Shown: positions 15,503-24,567 of the stretch, piece after piece
Layout of the letters: every line of letters starts with the position of its first letter
Position numbering within the stretch: position 1 is the first letter of the stretch
Source of the DNA: CAVTPD01 sp963736575
Lineage (GTDB): Bacteria > Bacteroidota > Bacteroidia > Cytophagales > JAAEPT01
Direction of reading: 5' to 3'
DNA: 64,000 bases
Assembly (NCBI GenBank): GCA_963736575.1
Contig: CAVTPD010000001.1
Location: 620,001-684,000 of the forward strand
Notes under the pieces: model-generated
Database searches by the model: none
Seen by the model: the letters and a program-made list of their open reading frames with translations, nothing else
What the model was told of the DNA's origin: nothing
Translations under genes and position numbers: made by a program

Positions 15503-15538
15503 AAAGGCGTTAGGATTAAGTTCTTAACGCCTTTTTTA
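15503..15538 (+). terminator. Terminator after the recombinase pair
   Basis: GGCGTTA (15506-15512) pairs with TAACGCC (15525-15531) around a 12-base loop, followed by TTTTTTATT. It ends the recombinase operon and is the last recognisable feature before the second RHS tip, so the right edge of the element may be near here. Confidence 0.8.
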
Positions 15539-15632
15539 TTATCTTTAATCAAGTAGTTCTTTGAAAGGAAATGTTAATGTTCTCACCTGAGTCTGGGTAG
15601 GTGAATAGGCTTGTCGTTATGGATTCAATGGA

Positions 15633-16565
15633 ATGGAGAAGGATGGGGAGTTTACTAATTCTGCTTCGCATTATAACTTTGGGGCTCGGATACTCGATAC
15701 TAGACTTGGTAGGTGGATGAGTGTGGATAATATTAGAAAAGCTCACTTAAGTCCGTATCATTTTGCTGCAAATAATCCAATTATTTATGTAGACCCAGAT
15801 GGTAACGCAGAATATTTATTCCTTACAATAATTAAAAATGGAAAAGAAACTAAACTAAAAATATTAACCGATAAAGATAATGATGCAATTAAATGGAATA
15901 GTGAAAATTACGAAAGTGAACAAATAGCTGCTCATGATATTCATCATCATGTTACCGTGAATATGGACGGTAAAGGCTATGGCCCTCATGCTGTGAAATA
16001 TGGAAAACCGACTTATGAGTTAAATGGAAAAAGTCTTTATGATGCTACAGCTGGCGATTTAAAGATTTCAATAGAAGATTGGGCCAATAATAATAAAACC
16101 CAATTTTCTGGAATTTATTTAATGGATGAAAATGGGAAATGGGTAGCTGCTGAGTCAGCAGAAGCTCATACTGATTTTGTTGAGCTAGGAAAAACTCTCT
16201 CTTTTTTAACTGCATTGAAGGGGCCTGAAATGAATAAAGTTCTTTCAAAAGGGTTTAAAGCAATCCGAGATTTTATGATAAAAACAACTAAATTATCAAA
16301 AGAGAATTCAGAAGCTAATACTCCGGAATATACCCCTCCAATGCCAGAATCAGAAAATCCAGCGGCTAATGATGCTCAAAAAGAGAAAAAGGTTAGAGTA
16401 ACGACAGAATATAATGAATTTACTGGTTCTACAGGTGAAAGAAAAAGTTATGGTAAAGAATACACAATTGAAGATGACAAAGATACTATAAAAACTGTAG
16501 AAGTTTCTAAAGATGGTTATGAAGGCCCTTCTGCAAATGCGTCTAATAAAGAAGAGAAACCCTAA
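15633..16565 (+). CDS. Orphan RHS-core tip with unknown C-terminal domain
   Basis: The ATG at 15633 falls inside the RHS core motif: the frame reads CRYGFNGMEKDGE from about 15612, with an in-frame TAG just before at 15606-15608, so the normal upstream RHS repeats are missing. Core continues as YNFGARILDTRLGRWMSVDN, then LSPYHFAANNPIIYVDPDGN. From about residue 55 the sequence is variable: a His-rich stretch (AAHDIHHHVTVNMDG), a helical part near 185-225 and a Pro/Glu/Lys-rich tail. No toxin family is recognised. Like the tip at 2432 it is followed by an exported-protein gene. It could be a donor cassette, a remnant or a small effector. Confidence 0.7.
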   Translation: MEKDGEFTNSASHYNFGARILDTRLGRWMSVDNIRKAHLSPYHFAANNPIIYVDPDGNAEYLFLTIIKNGKETKLKILTDKDNDAIKWNSENYESEQIAAHDIHHHVTVNMDGKGYGPHAVKYGKPTYELNGKSLYDATAGDLKISIEDWANNNKTQFSGIYLMDENGKWVAAESAEAHTDFVELGKTLSFLTALKGPEMNKVLSKGFKAIRDFMIKTTKLSKENSEANTPEYTPPMPESENPAANDAQKEKKVRVTTEYNEFTGSTGERKSYGKEYTIEDDKDTIKTVEVSKDGYEGPSANASNKEEKP

Positions 16566-16573
16566 AAAAGCAT

Positions 16574-17314
16574 ATGAAATATATTATAAGATTAATGCTA
16601 TTAGTATCTATAACAATGAACTATAGTTGTAAAACCGACAATTCAGAGATTGATATGAAAATGGCATATGATACAGTTTATATAGATAAAGACATGTATG
16701 ATTTGTATTTAAAAAAAGATGATATGAAATACTTTGTAAGGAGTTATTACAAAGAACAACTCTTTAGTTTTGCTGTATGGAAAGATTCTAGTAAAGGCGT
16801 ATATACTAAATTAGTATTTGATACTGTAGATTTAAGCTTAAAAAGTGTTCTTTCTTATGAAGACTTTAAACTAAATGGCGAATCATATTTTTATAATGAT
16901 TCATTTCTAAAATTAATCAGAACATTTAAAGATGATGTTCAGGTTTCTTATGAAGGATTTAAGGATGCAGAATATGATCCTGTTTATTATGAATTTTGTA
17001 CAATTCCAAATGTGATTTTCAACCCTTTAAGCGAAAGATGGATTGTTAAACCTAGAATTTATAAGTATTATTTAGGTAAAAACCCAGGTTATAAATTACA
17101 GTCTTTCAGATATAAAGTAGATGATTCTGATAAATTTTATGAAGGAGAAGTTATTAATAATGATTACGTCTACTTAGACTTGTCAATGTTGTCTCAGGGT
17201 GAACATGTAATTGAAGAGCATATATTCAATAGCACCGAAATTAAGAAAGAGCCTAATAAAAAAATTGTAAGGGAATTAGAGACCATAGGACATATAAATG
17301 TAGTTGTGGAATAA
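16574..17314 (+). CDS. Putative lipoprotein partner of RHS tip 2
   Basis: A 246-residue protein starting 8 bases after the RHS tip. The N-terminus (MKYIIRLMLLVSITMNYSC) is a signal sequence ending in Cys19, a relaxed lipobox, so it is probably a lipoprotein. The mature part is rich in Asp, Tyr and Lys. The segment RIYKYYLGKNPGYKLQSFRY resembles ILKVYLGIESGFRIESIDYY in the partner of RHS tip 1. An envelope-located immunity protein is a reasonable guess, not shown by the sequence. Confidence 0.6.
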   Translation: MKYIIRLMLLVSITMNYSCKTDNSEIDMKMAYDTVYIDKDMYDLYLKKDDMKYFVRSYYKEQLFSFAVWKDSSKGVYTKLVFDTVDLSLKSVLSYEDFKLNGESYFYNDSFLKLIRTFKDDVQVSYEGFKDAEYDPVYYEFCTIPNVIFNPLSERWIVKPRIYKYYLGKNPGYKLQSFRYKVDDSDKFYEGEVINNDYVYLDLSMLSQGEHVIEEHIFNSTEIKKEPNKKIVRELETIGHINVVVE

Positions 17315-17326
17315 ACTCCCACTGGA

Positions 17327-17713
17327 GCGCGTTACGCAGTAAAACGCGTTCGTATGTAGGTAGATAAAGAAGAAGTTAGAAATATAATAAAGAAGCTGCT
17401 TACAGGCCAGAGAGCAGTGTTTGTAAAAACGGAGCCATGCAGGAATGTGTGGCTTTTGTTTGTTTTTAGGAGGAATTATTTTTTTCCCCCTTGTTGGAGT
17501 TCTCTCCAACAAGCACGCTGAAATTGGAAGTGTACCAAACATAGTCATTGGTCAAAAGACCAACAACAGGAAGAAGGTAGAGGAATCCCTTAAGTTAAAG
17601 ACGATGGCCTTCGATGAAAGACAAGTATTTTTAGATCACTTTTTCAGATTAAAGGCTTTAAATATAACTTATGTTAGAGTTGTTTTTTATTGTTCAGATT
17701 AAGTTAACAATTC
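17327..17713. repeat. Hairpin-rich repeat, copy A
   Basis: First of three copies of a unit that begins GCGCGTTACG and contains CGCGTT/AACGCG, CTGCT/AGCAG and AGCCATGC/GTGTGGCT stems. Copies A and C carry a further 230-base part with a perfect 10-bp hairpin, CTTGTTGGAG-TTCT-CTCCAACAAG (17490-17513), and TTGGTC-AAAA-GACCAA. That part ends TTAACAATTC. ORFs in the unit are short and one is frameshifted in copy C, so it is probably non-coding. A structured RNA, a recombination hotspot or a miniature element are all possible. Confidence 0.75.
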
Positions 17714-17721
17714 CAAATCGG

Positions 17722-17869
17722 GCGCGTTACGTAGTAAAACGCGTTCATATGTAGGCAGGTAAAGAAGAAGCTAGAAATATATTAAAGAAGCTGCTTGCAG
17801 GCCAGAGAGCAGTGTTTGTAAAAACGGAGCCATGCAGGAATGTGTGGCTTTTGTTTGTTTTAGGAGGTT
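17722..17869. repeat. Hairpin-rich repeat, copy B (short)
   Basis: Shares the first 145 or so bases with copies A and C (GCGCGTTACG to TTTTAGGAGG), with a few base changes (for example GCTAGAAATATATT for GTTAGAAATATAAT), then diverges at 17870. It lacks the second half with the 10-bp hairpin. It is preceded by CCAAATCGG; copy C is preceded by CCAATCGG. Confidence 0.75.
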
Positions 17870-17943
17870 TTATTTTTGAATGTTCTCTTTAAAGAACTGA
17901 TTAAACTTTTTAGTGGTAAGCATCTTATCCACGATTCCAATCG

Positions 17944-18373
17944 GGCGCGTTACGTAGTAAAACGCGTTCGTATGTGGTAATGCTACCGCCGTTCCCGCCA
18001 TGCTCGGCATGGTGGTAGTAGATAGAGAAGAAGTTAGAAATATAATAAAGAAGCTGCTTACAGGCCAGAGAGCAGTGTTTGTAAAAACGGAGCCATGCAG
18101 GAATGTGTGGCTTTTGTTTGTTTTTAGGAGGAATTATTTTTTTCCCCCTTGTTGGAGTTCTCTCCAACAAGCACGCTGAAATTGGAAGTGTACCAAACAT
18201 AGTCATTGGTCAAAAGACCAACAACAGGAAGAAGGTAGAGGAATCCCTTAAGTTAAAGACGATGGCCTTACGATGAAAGACAAGTATTTTTTAGATCACT
18301 TTTTCCGATTAAAGGCTTTAAATATAACTTATGTTAGAGTTGTTTTTTATTGTTCAGATTAAGTTAACAATTC
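17944..18373. repeat. Hairpin-rich repeat, copy C
   Basis: Nearly identical to copy A over the last 340 bases (differences include an extra A near 18270, an extra T near 18290 and CC for CA near 18306). It has an insertion of about 38 bases near 17977-18018 that itself forms a stem, CCGCCATGC-TCG-GCATGGTGG. The 10-bp hairpin is at 18148-18171. High identity to copy A points to recent duplication or gene conversion. Confidence 0.75.
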
Positions 18374-18458
18374 AGTTTTTTCGTAACAGAAGCATAAACT
18401 AACCTATACAAAGGGAACATACTAAGGGTGTAATCTTGTGGCAAATAGTACACGCGAA

Positions 18459-21400
18459 ATGAAAAAAAGATTATTACGTTTTAGTAAGTCATGGTTTTTA
18501 ACAGCAGCCTTTTTGGGTGCTGGGCTATGGGTAAATGCTCAAGGGTTGAGCTTTAAGATTTCTACGGATAACGATGATGCCGAGGAAGAAATTTCTACTG
18601 GTATTATTGATTTAACTAGTTCAGATTTAGAATTAACGGCAGACGGAGGAGAGCAAGTGGTAGGTATGCGTTTTCAAAACGTGCAAATCCCTGCAAATGC
18701 TGTTTTAACGAAAGCGTACATTCAATTTGCACAAGACGAAAACAAAGATGGTAATACCACCACTTTATCTATTAAAGCCGAGAAAGCAGGTAATTCAACT
18801 GTTTTTACAAGTGCGCCTTTCAATTTAAGTTCAAGAACTACAACCGATGCTGTAGTAGATTGGACAATCACTGAGACTTGGGCTGTTGAGAACGAACAAA
18901 CGGAAGAACAAAGAACGCCTAGTTTAATTTCTTTAATTGAAGAGCTTAGAACAGAGACTAACTGGATTTCTGGCAACGCTTTAACTTTTTTAATTACCGG
19001 TGACGGTAACGGTAGAAGAACCGTAGAATCTTTTAATGGTGCTAATGGGGGTGACTTAACGCCAACCTTGGTGTTAGAATATGTTTACCGCTACGAAGTT
19101 TACATTACTAATGGCGATGATGACGTAGAACAAGTGGTTGGTGTTGCTGGTTTAGATTTATCTAGTTCAGACTTAGAAATTATGACCGAAGATGCGCCGC
19201 AAGTAATTGGCTTACGTTTTAGAGATGTAATGTTACCTACAGCAGCTATTATAGATAGTGCATACATTCAGTTTACCGTAGATGTTAAAGAAACGGGCGA
19301 TGTAACGGCTTTATTAGTAGGTGAAATTAGCACGAACTCAAAAGAGTTTACTAGTGGTGAAGACTTAATGGACGATGCAAATCGTCAGTTTAACCTAGGT
19401 AATTTTGTGCTTTGGAATGTGCAAGAAATGGGTGAGCCAGGTGATGCAGGTGTTTCTGAAAGAACGCCAGATGTGAAAAACATTATTCAGGACATTGTTA
19501 GCCTTAGAGGTTGGGTTTCTGGTAATGCTTTAATGATAGGTATGATTGACCCACATTGGGTAGATGGTACTAACTTTCCAGATCCAACAAACGGACAAAG
19601 AGAAGTAGAATCCTTCAACGGAGCCGTTGAAGATCATGCAGAGCCAACAAGAGCGGCTAAATTGGTAGTGTATTATAGAGACCCAATTTCTGCACCTACA
19701 GGTAGTTTTCCGGTTTCTACTGGTACAACATGGAAGTACGATTATTCAGCTACTGCTTTAGCTACTGAATGGACGGAGTTAAACTATGAAGACGCTACTT
19801 GGAAATTTGGTACTGCTCCCATTGGTATAGGAGAAGGACAAGCTACGGAATTAAAAGCTCTTGAAGGTGTTTCTCCGGTAACAGCTTATTTCCGTCAGAA
19901 TTTTATTGTAAACCCGGGCGTTACTGCCGAACAAGATTCTATAATTTATAGAATTAAAGCCGACGACGGTGCTATTGTTTATTTGAATGGTGTGGAGCAA
20001 TTCAGAATAAACATGCCAGCTGGTGCTGTTGACCAAACTACCTTAGCTACTTCTGAAGTAGCAGACGGCGACGAAGGTTTTGTAATGGTTACGGTAAAGA
20101 ATAAAGATTTAATAGATGGTGAAAACATTATAGCGGTAGAGGTTCACAAAGCTTCTTTACTTGATGAAGACATTGATTTCGATTTAGAAATTAGAGGTAA
20201 ACTTCCTCCTTTAGCTAACGGAACGTTCCCAATTAATAAATACGCTGCTTGGTCTTATTTAGACAACGGAACCGATAAAGGAACCGATTGGATAAATGCA
20301 TCTTACGAAGTAACCAACTGGTCGTACGGAAATGGTCCTTTAGGATACGGTGATCCATCAACTACGGAACTTGGTTTTGGTACAGATCCAGACAATAAGT
20401 TCATTACGTATTATTTTAGAAAAACAATAGACATTGCAGATGTAACAAAACTACCAGAAGAAGTTGATTTTGGTGTGAATGCAGATGATGGTGCTGTTGT
20501 TTATTTAAACGGAACTGAAATCTTCAGAATTAATATGCCGGAAGGTGCAGTTGATTATTTAACAGTAGCTGCTGGTAATGTTTCAGGTTCAGATGAAAGC
20601 AGATACTTTATAGAGAACTTTAAATCGGCAGATCTTCCATTTGTAAATGGCGAAAACGTTATTGCTGTAGAAGTTCATCAAGACAGATCAACTAGTTCGG
20701 ACTTAAGTTTTGACTTAGAATTAAGAAAAGCGGTGAAGCCTGCAACGCCTCCAGCAGTTGGTTTTGCGTGTGATGATGTTTTAGATCCACACTTCTCTTG
20801 TTTCACTTCTTTACAACCAGATGGGCAAGATCAGTTGATCAATTTCCCTGCTACGCATAATTTCCAAGTAATAGTTGAAGAAGGCGACGTTTATACCAAA
20901 CAAAAAGACAATGTTCCTACTTCAGTTGGTGGTAATAATGACTTTACGGGTTATGCACCTCTAAATGGAAGCAGCCGTAATGGAGTTGTATCTATCAACC
21001 ACGAAACTTCACCGGGTGGTGTTACTATGGTAGATCTTCATTTTGACGAAACAACTGGGCTTTGGTCTGTTGACGAAACACAAGGGGTAGACTTTAGTGT
21101 AGTTCAAGGTACGGTACGTCTTTGTTCGGGTGGTGTAACGCCTTGGGGTACTATTATTACTTCGGAAGAATCGCTTTCTAGCAACGATGCCGATAACGAT
21201 GGTCACATGGATATTGGATGGCAAATTGAACTGGATCCAGTTACTAAAACGGTAATGGATTACGGTAATGGTCCTCAGAAATTATGGGAAGCCGGCCGTA
21301 TTAGTCATGAGAATATTGTAGTGGCTAAAGATTCATTAACAGCTTACGAAGGTGAAGATTCAGGTTCTGGTAACTTCTTCAAATTTGTAGCCGATAATAA

Positions 21401-22352
21401 AACCGATTTCTCTACAGGTACTTTATATGTATTATCATTAGGCAGCAACTTAGTAGATGGCGAACCTGTTGTAACTACCGGTACTTGGATTGAAGTGCCA
21501 AACAAAACGGTTTCAGATCAAAACAACACAAAGTCTATTGCATATGCTTTAGGTGGTACTGTGTTTAGCGGTGTTGAAGATGCTGAAATTAACCCAGTAA
21601 CAGGTCAGGTTTATTTCACAGCCAAAGGAAACAATAGAACGTATAGATTTACAGATAATGGTTCTACGGTTTCAGATTTCGAAACCTTTGTTGGGGGTAA
21701 AAACTACTTAATAAACGACGGTACTGAAGTGGTGGAAGAGCCTTGGGCATCGGGTAACGATAACCTTACGTTTGACGACAGAGGTAACCTTTACGTATTG
21801 CAAGACGGTAGCGATAACTACATTTGGTTTGTGGGTAAAGACCACACGCAAGAGCAACCTCAGGTTTCTATTTTTGCTAGATTCCCTTCAGGTTCAGAAC
21901 CAACAGGTATGACCTTTACACCAGATAACCGTTATGCATTTGTTTCGGTACAACACCCAAGCGGTGCAAATGGAGCAAATACTCAACTAGATGCCGCCAA
22001 TTACGAAGCTACTATGGCACAAAGTACTACAGTAGTAGTGTCTAGAAAAGAGTTTTTGGGCGAAGAAGCCATTGTAACCAGCGTTATTGACGAACAGTCT
22101 GGCGCAACGGTTTTTAGTGCGTATCCAAACCCTTCTAACGGTGATGTTACAATTGATTTCAATGTTCAGAATTCAGCAATAGTACATGCACAGTTATTTG
22201 ATATTCAGGGTAAGCCGGTTTCTGAAATCACCAATCAAAACTACTTCTCTGGTAATCATAAAGTAGAAGTGAAAGGTTTAGAGCCAGGTGTTTACATTCT
22301 TAATGTAAGAATTGGTGAACAATCGTATGCTAAAACAGTTGTGGTTAAATAA
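18459..22352 (+). CDS. Large T9SS-exported PhoX-like (DUF839) protein
   Basis: About 1297 residues. I chose the ATG at 18459 because it gives a signal peptide (MKKRLLRFSKSWFLTAAFLG through VNAQ); a GTG lies 7 codons upstream. Domains in order are: two related beta domains (LTSSDLELTADGGEQVVG and LSSSDLEIMTEDAPQVIG); two jelly-roll repeats sharing ADDGA(I/V)VYLNG and GEN(I/V)IAVEVH; a PhoX/DUF839 beta-propeller (SINHETSPGG, ITSEESLSS, EAGRISHENIVV, GVEDAEINPVTGQVYFTAKG, NLTFDDRGNLYVLQDG); and a T9SS sorting domain starting at YPNPSNGDVTIDF. PhoX phosphatases use such acidic residues to bind Ca2+ and Fe3+. Surface or secreted phosphatase activity is likely but not proven. Confidence 0.88.
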   Translation: MKKRLLRFSKSWFLTAAFLGAGLWVNAQGLSFKISTDNDDAEEEISTGIIDLTSSDLELTADGGEQVVGMRFQNVQIPANAVLTKAYIQFAQDENKDGNTTTLSIKAEKAGNSTVFTSAPFNLSSRTTTDAVVDWTITETWAVENEQTEEQRTPSLISLIEELRTETNWISGNALTFLITGDGNGRRTVESFNGANGGDLTPTLVLEYVYRYEVYITNGDDDVEQVVGVAGLDLSSSDLEIMTEDAPQVIGLRFRDVMLPTAAIIDSAYIQFTVDVKETGDVTALLVGEISTNSKEFTSGEDLMDDANRQFNLGNFVLWNVQEMGEPGDAGVSERTPDVKNIIQDIVSLRGWVSGNALMIGMIDPHWVDGTNFPDPTNGQREVESFNGAVEDHAEPTRAAKLVVYYRDPISAPTGSFPVSTGTTWKYDYSATALATEWTELNYEDATWKFGTAPIGIGEGQATELKALEGVSPVTAYFRQNFIVNPGVTAEQDSIIYRIKADDGAIVYLNGVEQFRINMPAGAVDQTTLATSEVADGDEGFVMVTVKNKDLIDGENIIAVEVHKASLLDEDIDFDLEIRGKLPPLANGTFPINKYAAWSYLDNGTDKGTDWINASYEVTNWSYGNGPLGYGDPSTTELGFGTDPDNKFITYYFRKTIDIADVTKLPEEVDFGVNADDGAVVYLNGTEIFRINMPEGAVDYLTVAAGNVSGSDESRYFIENFKSADLPFVNGENVIAVEVHQDRSTSSDLSFDLELRKAVKPATPPAVGFACDDVLDPHFSCFTSLQPDGQDQLINFPATHNFQVIVEEGDVYTKQKDNVPTSVGGNNDFTGYAPLNGSSRNGVVSINHETSPGGVTMVDLHFDETTGLWSVDETQGVDFSVVQGTVRLCSGGVTPWGTIITSEESLSSNDADNDGHMDIGWQIELDPVTKTVMDYGNGPQKLWEAGRISHENIVVAKDSLTAYEGEDSGSGNFFKFVADNKTDFSTGTLYVLSLGSNLVDGEPVVTTGTWIEVPNKTVSDQNNTKSIAYALGGTVFSGVEDAEINPVTGQVYFTAKGNNRTYRFTDNGSTVSDFETFVGGKNYLINDGTEVVEEPWASGNDNLTFDDRGNLYVLQDGSDNYIWFVGKDHTQEQPQVSIFARFPSGSEPTGMTFTPDNRYAFVSVQHPSGANGANTQLDAANYEATMAQSTTVVVSRKEFLGEEAIVTSVIDEQSGATVFSAYPNPSNGDVTIDFNVQNSAIVHAQLFDIQGKPVSEITNQNYFSGNHKVEVKGLEPGVYILNVRIGEQSYAKTVVVK

Positions 22353-22381
22353 TACATAGTTTAATTCAATTTTATACTACT

Positions 22382-22412
22382 AAAGAGGAGGGGGATTTCC
22401 CTTCCTCTTTTT
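22382..22412 (+). terminator. Terminator after the PhoX-like gene
   Basis: AAAGAGGAGGGG and CCCTTCCTCTTT pair over about 11-12 positions around GATTT, followed by a T run. It isolates the large exported-protein gene from the LRR gene. Confidence 0.85.
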
Positions 22413-22449
22413 ATCATTTAAAACAATACGTTAATTCAATCAAGAGGAT

Positions 22450-23382
22450 ATGAAAAAGTCAATTTTCCTTTCAATACTACTAGCTGCATTTTTAAGCTTT
22501 TCTTTTTCGGGACCGAAAAATAAACAACACAGCTATACCAATCTTACCGGTAAAACGGTTTACACCTTCTACAGTGAAGCTTTAGAAGCACCTTCAGAGG
22601 TTCAGTTTTTAAACATTAGACAAAAGAATTTTGATGCCATTCCATCCGATTTAGATCAGTTTACTAATCTTATCTATTTTAATGTAATGAAGAATAATGT
22701 TAGCGTATTAACGCCTCAGTTATTCAGCTTAGAAAAATTAGAATACCTAAACGCACGCCAAAATAAGATTGAAAAACTACCTGCTGAAATTGCTCAATTA
22801 ACAGAATTGGTAGAGGTTGATTTGTCTAAAAACCATATAGACAGTTTGCCGGATATTTCTTCTTTAAAAAGCTTAGAATTCTTTAGAATCAGCACAAACC
22901 AGTTAACCTATATTGCCCCATCAATTGGTAAATGCAAAACCTTAGAGTCGTTAGATATTTCTGAAAACCAATTGAAAACGTTGCCTTCTACCTTGGGTAA
23001 TTGCAAAAGCTTAACCAAGCTTACGCTGAACAATAATCAGTTAGCGCAATTGTCTTTCGGTTTTAAAAAGATGAAAAACTTACAAGAATTGAACCTTGAA
23101 AGCAACCAGTTAACCGTGTTACCAGAGGATATTGGTAAAGCGAAAGCCTTAAAAAGTTTAATTCTTACCAACAATCAATTAACGGCTCTTCCAGAATCAT
23201 TAACTAATTGTGAAAATTTAGAGTTATTGGTTTTAACGGGTAATCAACTCACTAAACTTCCTGAAAACATTGCTTCATTATCTAAATTAAGCACATTAAT
23301 CATGTTGGGGAATTCTATTTCGGAAGAAGAACAACAAAGAATTAAAGCAGCTTTACCCAATTGTACGGTACGTTTTGAATAG
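22450..23382 (+). CDS. Secreted leucine-rich-repeat protein
   Basis: A 310-residue protein with a signal peptide (KSIFLSILLAAFLSFSFSG) and about nine leucine-rich repeats of 23 residues from about residue 70 to the end (LESLDISENQLKTLPSTLGN, LTKLTLNNNQLAQL, LKSLILTNNQLTALPESLTN). No T9SS sorting domain and no lipobox, so it is probably periplasmic. Such LRR proteins act in protein binding; the ligand is unknown. A second secreted LRR protein is encoded at 24898. Confidence 0.88.
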   Translation: MKKSIFLSILLAAFLSFSFSGPKNKQHSYTNLTGKTVYTFYSEALEAPSEVQFLNIRQKNFDAIPSDLDQFTNLIYFNVMKNNVSVLTPQLFSLEKLEYLNARQNKIEKLPAEIAQLTELVEVDLSKNHIDSLPDISSLKSLEFFRISTNQLTYIAPSIGKCKTLESLDISENQLKTLPSTLGNCKSLTKLTLNNNQLAQLSFGFKKMKNLQELNLESNQLTVLPEDIGKAKALKSLILTNNQLTALPESLTNCENLELLVLTGNQLTKLPENIASLSKLSTLIMLGNSISEEEQQRIKAALPNCTVRFE

Positions 23383-23694
23383 AAACGTTAATTGTAATTT
23401 ATATAACGGTCTTTTGGCATGGGTTTTGTAATTGTGTTGTTGACAGTTTAGAATTCACAATTCTTTTTTTGTTTGAAAGTTGTTTAGTTGATCATGTTTT
23501 AGGCCTCTTGAGTAAGAGGCCTTTTTTGTTATGTGGTTTTGTGTTTTTATTCATTAGTAGCCACATCTCAATTTCCAAAACTCACCACTCATCACGAACA
23601 TCAAAACTTTTTATAATTGAACTAAAATAAGGGCAATATTATTACTAGGTTCGGAGTTAGAAAACTAAATCTATAACCATACAAGATATACACA
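23383..23694. other. Intergenic region with terminator
   Basis: These 312 bases hold no gene I can support. Apart from the hairpin terminator at 23501-23527 there is only AT-rich sequence leading to the DUF2911 gene; no clear TTTG/TAnnTTTG promoter pair stands out. Confidence 0.6.
23501..23527 (+). terminator. Terminator after the LRR gene
   Basis: Perfect 9-bp stem AGGCCTCTT-GAGT-AAGAGGCCT followed by TTTTT. It lies 119 bases after the LRR stop. Confidence 0.88.
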
Positions 23695-24567
23695 ATGAAT
23701 ACAAAAAAAATCAGTTCGCTTTTAGTGTTTTTCGGATTATCATTATCCCTCTTGCAAGCACAAATTCAATCGCCTAAATCAAGCCCAACAGTAGAGATAA
23801 AACAAACAGTTGGTTTATCGGAAATTGAATTAGAATATTCTAGACCGGGCGTAAAAGGAAGAACCATTTTTGGTGACCTTGTGCCTTACGGACAAGTTTG
23901 GCGAATGGGAGCTAACCACTGTACTGTAATAGAGTTTGATGATGCAGTAACCTTTGCAGGTAAAGAAGTTAAAGCAGGTACTTATGGATTATTTGCTATT
24001 CCTAATAAAGACGAATGGACAATTATCATTAGTAATCAAAATGATCTTTGGGGTTCTGCTGGGTATGACGAAAGTAAAGATGTAGCTCGCGTTACGGTTA
24101 AATCTGAAAAAGTGCCGCATACGATTGAGACAATGACAATCGATTTTAATGACTTCAAAGATAATGGCGCTACACTAGCTATTATGTTTGAAAACACAGC
24201 GGTTAAAATACCTGTAACGGTTGATACAGATGCTGTTATTGAAGAACAAATCAAAAAGAATTTGGTTGATGGTGACGGTAAAGGCTTAGAAGCTGGTGAT
24301 TACCACAGTGCAGCTGTTTTTTACCAAAAGCAGGGTAAAGATTTAGACCAAGCTTTAGTTTGGATGGATAAGTCAATTGAAATGAACCCAACAGCTTTCT
24401 ACTATGTGTACAGAAAAGCAGAATTGTTAAAAGAAATGGGTAAAAAGAAAGAAGCTATTAAAACAGCTGAAAAATCATTAGAAATGGCTAAAGCCAACAA
24501 AGATGGTGATTTCGGTTATGCAGCTAAAAGCGAAGCATTAATCAAAGAATTAAAAGCTAAAAAATAA
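23695..24567 (+). CDS. DUF2911 protein with C-terminal TPR-like region
   Basis: A 290-residue exported protein: signal peptide (KISSLLVFFGLSLSLLQAQ), then a DUF2911 domain (residues 25-175: IELEYSRPGVKGRTIFGDLV, WRMGANHCTVIEF, VKAGTYGLFAIP, WTIIISN). A helical region with TPR features follows (ALVWMDKSIEMNPTAFYYVY, AELLKEMGKKKEAIKTAEKS). DUF2911 is widespread in Bacteroidota with no assigned function. It stands alone between two terminators. Confidence in the family is high; nothing can be said about its partner. Confidence 0.9.
   Translation: MNTKKISSLLVFFGLSLSLLQAQIQSPKSSPTVEIKQTVGLSEIELEYSRPGVKGRTIFGDLVPYGQVWRMGANHCTVIEFDDAVTFAGKEVKAGTYGLFAIPNKDEWTIIISNQNDLWGSAGYDESKDVARVTVKSEKVPHTIETMTIDFNDFKDNGATLAIMFENTAVKIPVTVDTDAVIEEQIKKNLVDGDGKGLEAGDYHSAAVFYQKQGKDLDQALVWMDKSIEMNPTAFYYVYRKAELLKEMGKKKEAIKTAEKSLEMAKANKDGDFGYAAKSEALIKELKAKK

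Noticed and set aside
4180..15560. att site pair defining exact element ends
   Set aside because: No direct repeat longer than about 13 bases was found between the two flanks; the TATCAAATTGTTG pair lies entirely on the left side.
4158..15632. Complete conjugative element (ICE)
   Set aside because: No relaxase, coupling protein or type IV secretion genes were found; only replication-like and recombination genes are present.
16045..16248. Minus-strand ORF inside RHS tip 2 and similar antisense ORFs in dcw and act genes
   Set aside because: They are shadows of coding sequence on the other strand with no family resemblance.
17276..18206. ORFs on either strand within the repeats (for example minus 17276-17548 and 17925-18206, plus 17445-17702)
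   Set aside because: They share sequence only because the DNA repeats; the plus ORF is frameshifted in copy C, no start or RBS context is convincing, and hairpins explain the conservation better.
17327..18373. CRISPR array
   Set aside because: Units are 150-430 bases, not 25-40, spacing is irregular, there are no spacers of even length, and no cas gene is present.
17327..18373. Integron attC sites or gene cassettes
   Set aside because: No integron integrase of the IntI type and no consistent R/L box pairs; the inverted repeats are internal hairpins.
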